This document shows, one piece after another, positions 60,944 to 64,000 of a stretch of DNA of 64,000 nt. The notes below the pieces were generated by a model. It ran no database searches, was not told where the DNA came from, and worked only from the letters and a program-made list of their open reading frames with translations. This stretch comes from Ktedonobacter robiniae (lineage in GTDB: Bacteria > Chloroflexota > Ktedonobacteria > Ktedonobacterales > Ktedonobacteraceae): contig NZ_BNJG01000001.1 in the NCBI RefSeq assembly GCF_016587375.1, positions 4,036,001 to 4,100,000 on the forward strand. The letters are read 5' to 3'. The position numbers were made by a program, and so were the translations under genes. How positions within the stretch are numbered: position 1 is the first letter of the stretch; each line of letters starts with the position of its first letter.

Positions 60944-61603
60944 ATGAGTTTCGCCGATAGTATCGTTTCTGCGGATATTCAGCAGTTGCGCGCTTATATT
61001 CTAGGGCATGCCCTCTGGCGGCGTATCGAGGAGGGAACGCTGGAGCCGGAGCGGCTGCGTCTCTTCGCCTTGCAGGACTGGTGGCTGGTGCGTGAGGCCT
61101 ACCGCCTCGATGCCCTGGCGATTGCCGCTCTCCCTGACCTGGAGATCCAGGATCTCTTGATTCGTAAGTTGACGCCCAAAGTGGGCGGCTACAAACTTTT
61201 GCTGCGCTTCGGAGAGGCTCTTGGTCTCTCTCTCGCTGATTTTGATGCCGTAGAGCCGCTGGCAGGCTGTATGGCGCTGACCAACTTCTTCTACTGGATG
61301 CTGGCCTATGGCGCGCCCGCCGAGAAACTGGCCTCGGTAAGCGCCAGCGAGGATATCTTTGTACAGATCTGCGCTCGCATCGCCCCTGCCTTAATTCGTC
61401 ACTATAACCTGACCGCTAAGCAGGTGGAGTTCTTCTCTGCCCATGACGCGATTGGCGAGCAGGTCACCCCCGTAGATGAAACCCTCCTGGCGCGCTATAA
61501 TTCGCCCGAAGACCAGCAGCGTATCACCCGCGCCATTCGCCTCAGCCATGAGTACGAGATCATGTTTTATGACACTATTCTGACGGCGAAGGTTGGTTCA
61601 TAG
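60944..61603 (+). CDS. TenA/heme-oxygenase-like family protein
   Basis: The 219-residue helical protein resembles the TenA/PqqC/heme-oxygenase-like superfamily: FALQDWWLVREAYRLDALA, PKVGGYKLLLRFGEALGL, and a C-terminal RAIRLSHEYEIMFYDTIL. Superfamily members include thiaminases and metal-dependent oxygenases. Glu and His positions are seen (EAYRLD, SHEYE), but the catalytic set of TenA is not clear, so activity is uncertain. The start follows AGAGAGGA. It is a single-gene unit, with an AGCGCG-tact-CGCGCT hairpin right at the stop. Confidence 0.65.
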   Translation: MSFADSIVSADIQQLRAYILGHALWRRIEEGTLEPERLRLFALQDWWLVREAYRLDALAIAALPDLEIQDLLIRKLTPKVGGYKLLLRFGEALGLSLADFDAVEPLAGCMALTNFFYWMLAYGAPAEKLASVSASEDIFVQICARIAPALIRHYNLTAKQVEFFSAHDAIGEQVTPVDETLLARYNSPEDQQRITRAIRLSHEYEIMFYDTILTAKVGS

Positions 61604-61639
61604 CGCGTACTCGCGCTGAGCGGCCTCGGCCTACGTATA

Positions 61640-62165
61640 TTGACGTTGAAGCCGCTCGCATGCTACTATGCTAGTGTGAAATTACCTTATATCAGACTGA
61701 AAAATCATCCACACGTCAAACGCGGGTGGATGATACATCGCAACCGCAACCGCGCTACAAGCACCCTCGCTGCGTAAGCCCGGCACGCGCTTACGTGGCT
61801 ATTGAGGTTGTGCCGCCTGTTACTATCACACAGTAGTCTTTGTGAGCTACCGTGATAGTGTCGTGTTTTCTGCAGGCGTCATCTCTCTTCTCTACTCACT
61901 TGCACATCTCCCCAGTTGCCGGGAATAACGCCCTTTCTCGCGTGGCGTTCTCGGTGTTATTCCTATAGACATACTCTGTTTATGGCATTTTTCTGCCTGG
62001 ATGCTGTCGCGAAGGGGCACTTTTCCTCCTTGCCCTTTATCGTATAGCTTTGCTCATTTTTGGAGCAATTCTCTTGCTGACAACTAATGCTATTTCCATT
62101 GCCAGCGTTTCTACACTCATGCTTCTGGATAGTAGTCAGCATGCTTTGATGAATGGAGTCATCGT
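61640..62165 (+). promoter_or_regulatory. Structured leader region of the MFS gene
   Basis: Over 500 bp without a gene contain several hairpins in series: ATCATCCAC/GTGGATGAT (61704-61734), GCGTAAGC/GCTTACG (about 61771-61796), ACTATCAC/GTGATAGT (about 61823-61861) and GGAATAAC/GTTATTCC (about 61920-61965). A 16-codon frame (62119-62169) overlaps the MFS start as ATGA but has no ribosome-binding site. It could be a regulated leader RNA or a small RNA; no known class was recognised. Confidence 0.35.
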
Positions 62166-63437
62166 ATGACAATCTCTTCTAAGAATGCCAGGCAGCACGC
62201 TTCAATCCCACTTTGGCGAAATCGAGACTATGTTTTGCTTTGGAGTGGACAAACAATCTCAACTATTGGAGGGAGTGTTTCATTATTGGCGTTTCCTCTG
62301 TTAGTACTGGCGGTGACTGGCTCAGCGTTACAATCATCTATCGCTCTGGCCTTGCGCACACTTCCACGAACACTGAGTATGTTTTTTGCTGGAGCGTTAG
62401 TGGATCGCTGGGATCGCAAACGTGTTATGATCGCCTGCGATATCGGGCGCGCACTGAGCATTGCAAGCATTCCACTGGCGCTCAGCCTGGGCCACCTGAC
62501 CTTCGCACAACTCTGTTTTAACGCTTTTCTTGAAGGGACGCTACAGAGTTTTTTTGAAGTTGCGTATTCCTCTAGCCTGGGCCAGGTCGTGAGTGGCGAG
62601 CAGTTATCCGCAGCCATGGGCCAGGAGGAGGTTGTTGAAGGCATTACAAGCCTACTTGGTCCCTCGCTTGCAGGCCTGCTTTACGGCGTGGCGAGTTTGC
62701 TGCCCTTTCTCGCCGATGCCATTTCATATACCGCTTCATTTGTGACGCTGTTCTTGATTCGCACACCGTTTCAGCAGGTACGTACAGACGCGCGACGCCA
62801 CCTGATTCTTGAGATTCGGGAGGGCTTTGCCTGGATGTGGCGCCAACCAGTATTGCGTACCATGAATCTTGTGAATAGTGTTGGTGCTCTCATCATACCA
62901 GGCAGCACACTGGTCTTAATCGTGCTGGCGAAGCAGCAGCACGCTTCTGACACTCTGCTTGGCGCTGTGGTGGCGTGTGGTGGTATTGGTGCGCTAATTA
63001 GCTCGCTGCTGTCGCCGCTTATCCAGCGAACTCTCCATGTAGGCCGTGCGATACTCATCACACGTTGGGCCTTTGCCTTGCTCTGGCTTCTCTACATGCT
63101 CTTGCCGCATTTCTGGTTGCTGGGAGTTGTAGAGTTTCTGATTGGCTTTGCGGATCCGATTGAGGATGTCCCCTACTTTAGCTATCGCCTGGCGATTATC
63201 CCTGATCACTTGCGTGGTCGTGTGATTAGTGCCTGTCGCCTCTTCACTAGTGTAAGCAATCCCCTTGGCCTGCTCTTGACGGGCTGGTCTTTGGAGCACT
63301 GGGGGACAGCCCCCACCATCATCATTGCCAGTGTGGTGTTAGGGGCTACCGCCCTGGCCCTCTCCTGCTCCCGAGCAATCCGACAGGCCCGGCATCCACA
63401 GCCAGAAACATATACGTTCTCTGGTAATGAACAATAA
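62166..63437 (+). CDS. MFS exporter (EntS/macrolide-efflux-like)
   Basis: The 423-residue protein has about 12 hydrophobic helices and the MFS_3 pattern: a start LWRNRDYVLLWSGQTISTIGGSV, the loop 2-3 motif GALVDRWDRKRVMI and a mid-protein FLADAISYTASF. Close families export siderophores, macrolides or other small molecules by proton antiport. ATG 62166 follows GGAG at a slightly short distance. It lies behind a long structured leader and ends 12 nt before the endonuclease III remnant on the other strand. The substrate is unknown. Confidence 0.85.
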   Translation: MTISSKNARQHASIPLWRNRDYVLLWSGQTISTIGGSVSLLAFPLLVLAVTGSALQSSIALALRTLPRTLSMFFAGALVDRWDRKRVMIACDIGRALSIASIPLALSLGHLTFAQLCFNAFLEGTLQSFFEVAYSSSLGQVVSGEQLSAAMGQEEVVEGITSLLGPSLAGLLYGVASLLPFLADAISYTASFVTLFLIRTPFQQVRTDARRHLILEIREGFAWMWRQPVLRTMNLVNSVGALIIPGSTLVLIVLAKQQHASDTLLGAVVACGGIGALISSLLSPLIQRTLHVGRAILITRWAFALLWLLYMLLPHFWLLGVVEFLIGFADPIEDVPYFSYRLAIIPDHLRGRVISACRLFTSVSNPLGLLLTGWSLEHWGTAPTIIIASVVLGATALALSCSRAIRQARHPQPETYTFSGNEQ

Positions 63438-63449
63438 CCAGGCTGTAAT

Positions 63450-63740
63450 CTATGCAGGCTGTGTGATGCCTTTATAGTAATCACAGAGATCTGTGAGGAG
63501 ACACTTACTACAATGGGGATGCTCGTAGACGCAGGTGCGCTGCCCATGGCGCAATAGACCCTTGTGAAAATCGTAGATGCTGCGGGCATCCTCCGGCAGC
63601 AGGGCCTGCAAGAGGTTGTGTGCGGCATCTGCGCTTACCTTGTGTCCAATCAGTCCCAACCTGCCTGAGACGCGATGGACGTGGACATCGACCGGAAGCA
63701 AAGGCAGTCTGCAACTAAAAAGCAGTATACAGCCAGTATG
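63450..63740 (-). pseudogene. nth: Endonuclease III, C-terminal fragment
   Basis: The minus strand encodes the C-terminal half of endonuclease III, a base-excision repair glycosylase/AP lyase. ILLFSCRLPLLPVDVHVHRV holds the catalytic Asp, and CVYEHPHCSKCLLTDLC has the C-x6-C-x2-C-x5-C [4Fe-4S] motif. The helix-hairpin-helix with the catalytic lysine and everything before it are missing: a stop codon lies just upstream (about 63757) and no N-terminal half appears in the remaining 240 bp. The gene was therefore truncated, probably by an insertion or deletion near 63740-63760. The fragment should not be functional. Confidence 0.75.
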
Positions 63741-64000
63741 CCCATTTTAGGAATAAGAAAGACGTATAACAAACGTACAAAGAAATATACCTTATCCTGC
63801 TTGATGTGCTAGGAAATACTACCTATTCAAGCTCTTTGCCCTATAAGTAAAGGCGTGAGCCCCAAGCCACTGCTATGCCGAACCTCTTGAATGGCGACGC
63901 GCACCGCTTGTACTGCAATGAGCGGTAGATGCCATTTTCGCTTCTGCTCAGCAAATGTGTGAATACACGTGTTAGGACGTTTTGGAGCGGTTCGCGAAAA
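63741..64000. other. Unassigned right edge
   Basis: This stretch holds no gene I can name. On the minus strand two frames stay open from the window edge, one stopping at 63827-63829 (HLPLIAVQAVRVAIQEV), one near 63844 (NVLTRVFTHLLSRSENG); either could be the end of a gene, perhaps a mobile element that broke the endonuclease III gene. Neither matches a family I recognise. Confidence 0.3.

Noticed and set aside
62119..62169. 16-residue leader peptide before the MFS gene
   Set aside because: It has no ribosome-binding site; the ATGA overlap alone is weak evidence, so it is mentioned only as part of the leader finding.
63840..63870. Second IS200/IS605-type end resembling the IscB element hairpin
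   Set aside because: The shared TAAAGGC and GCCCC pieces are short and do not form the same hairpin; more sequence beyond the edge would be needed.

Overview
The window looks like chromosomal DNA of a soil-type, multicellular-lifestyle bacterium of the phylum Chloroflexota, most likely class Ktedonobacteria. This is an inference. It rests on the mix of large sensory and STAND-type NTPase proteins, proline/threonine-rich secreted proteins, zinc-ribbon and DUF4190 membrane proteins, a MoxR/vWA/SWIM module, and an IscB gene with its HEARO-type RNA, an association well known from Ktedonobacter. No rRNA, tRNA, CRISPR array, prophage or replication origin was seen. Gene density is normal, with several short operons on both strands.

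Layout. Positions 1-10,000 hold a YbjQ protein, a scrap of a flippase gene, two glycan enzymes on the minus strand (a giant GT2-GT2-hydrolase-like fusion and a frameshifted membrane glycosyltransferase), a secreted beta-propeller protein with two almost identical C-terminal domains, and a lipoprotein. Positions 10,200-18,800 form a one-direction cluster: DUF362 ferredoxin protein, three extended SDR epimerase/dehydratases, a radical SAM/SPASM enzyme, a family 2 glycosyltransferase and a UPF0104 membrane protein. Its product is not recognisable from sequence. Positions 18,800-22,700 carry a decayed IS3-type transposase, an orphan response regulator and small proteins. Positions 22,700-26,900 carry a flippase, a small membrane protein and a family 3 beta-N-acetylglucosaminidase.

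Positions 27,300-36,300 hold a 1,759-residue membrane NACHT-HEAT NTPase and a Ser/Thr protein kinase with a C-terminal beta-propeller. Between them sits a compact IscB plus omegaRNA (HEARO) element bounded by a 22-bp subterminal direct repeat (19/22 identical). The IscB keeps all recognisable RuvC and HNH residues. It is the clearest non-housekeeping nucleic-acid system in the window.

Positions 36,300-44,600 are sensory: a general-stress flavin-type protein, a PAS histidine kinase, an H-NOX-like protein, and a three-gene operon of a triple-PAS protein, a histidine kinase with heptad-phased His motifs and a receiver-histidine kinase. An ABC-F ATPase follows, whose ribosome-binding site lies inside a leader hairpin. 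Positions 46,700-54,240 are a tight five-gene minus-strand operon (SWIM, DUF5691, MoxR ATPase, DUF5682, vWA). The rest holds Hsp20, two fluoride-channel genes (one frameshifted), xylulokinase, zinc-ribbon and DUF4190 membrane proteins, a TenA-like protein, an MFS exporter with a structured leader, and a broken endonuclease III gene.

Two window-wide patterns stand out. Transcription units often end in very long perfect hairpins (up to 34 bp), each of different sequence. Two genes are broken by loss of one G in a short G run, which could be real mutation or sequencing error.
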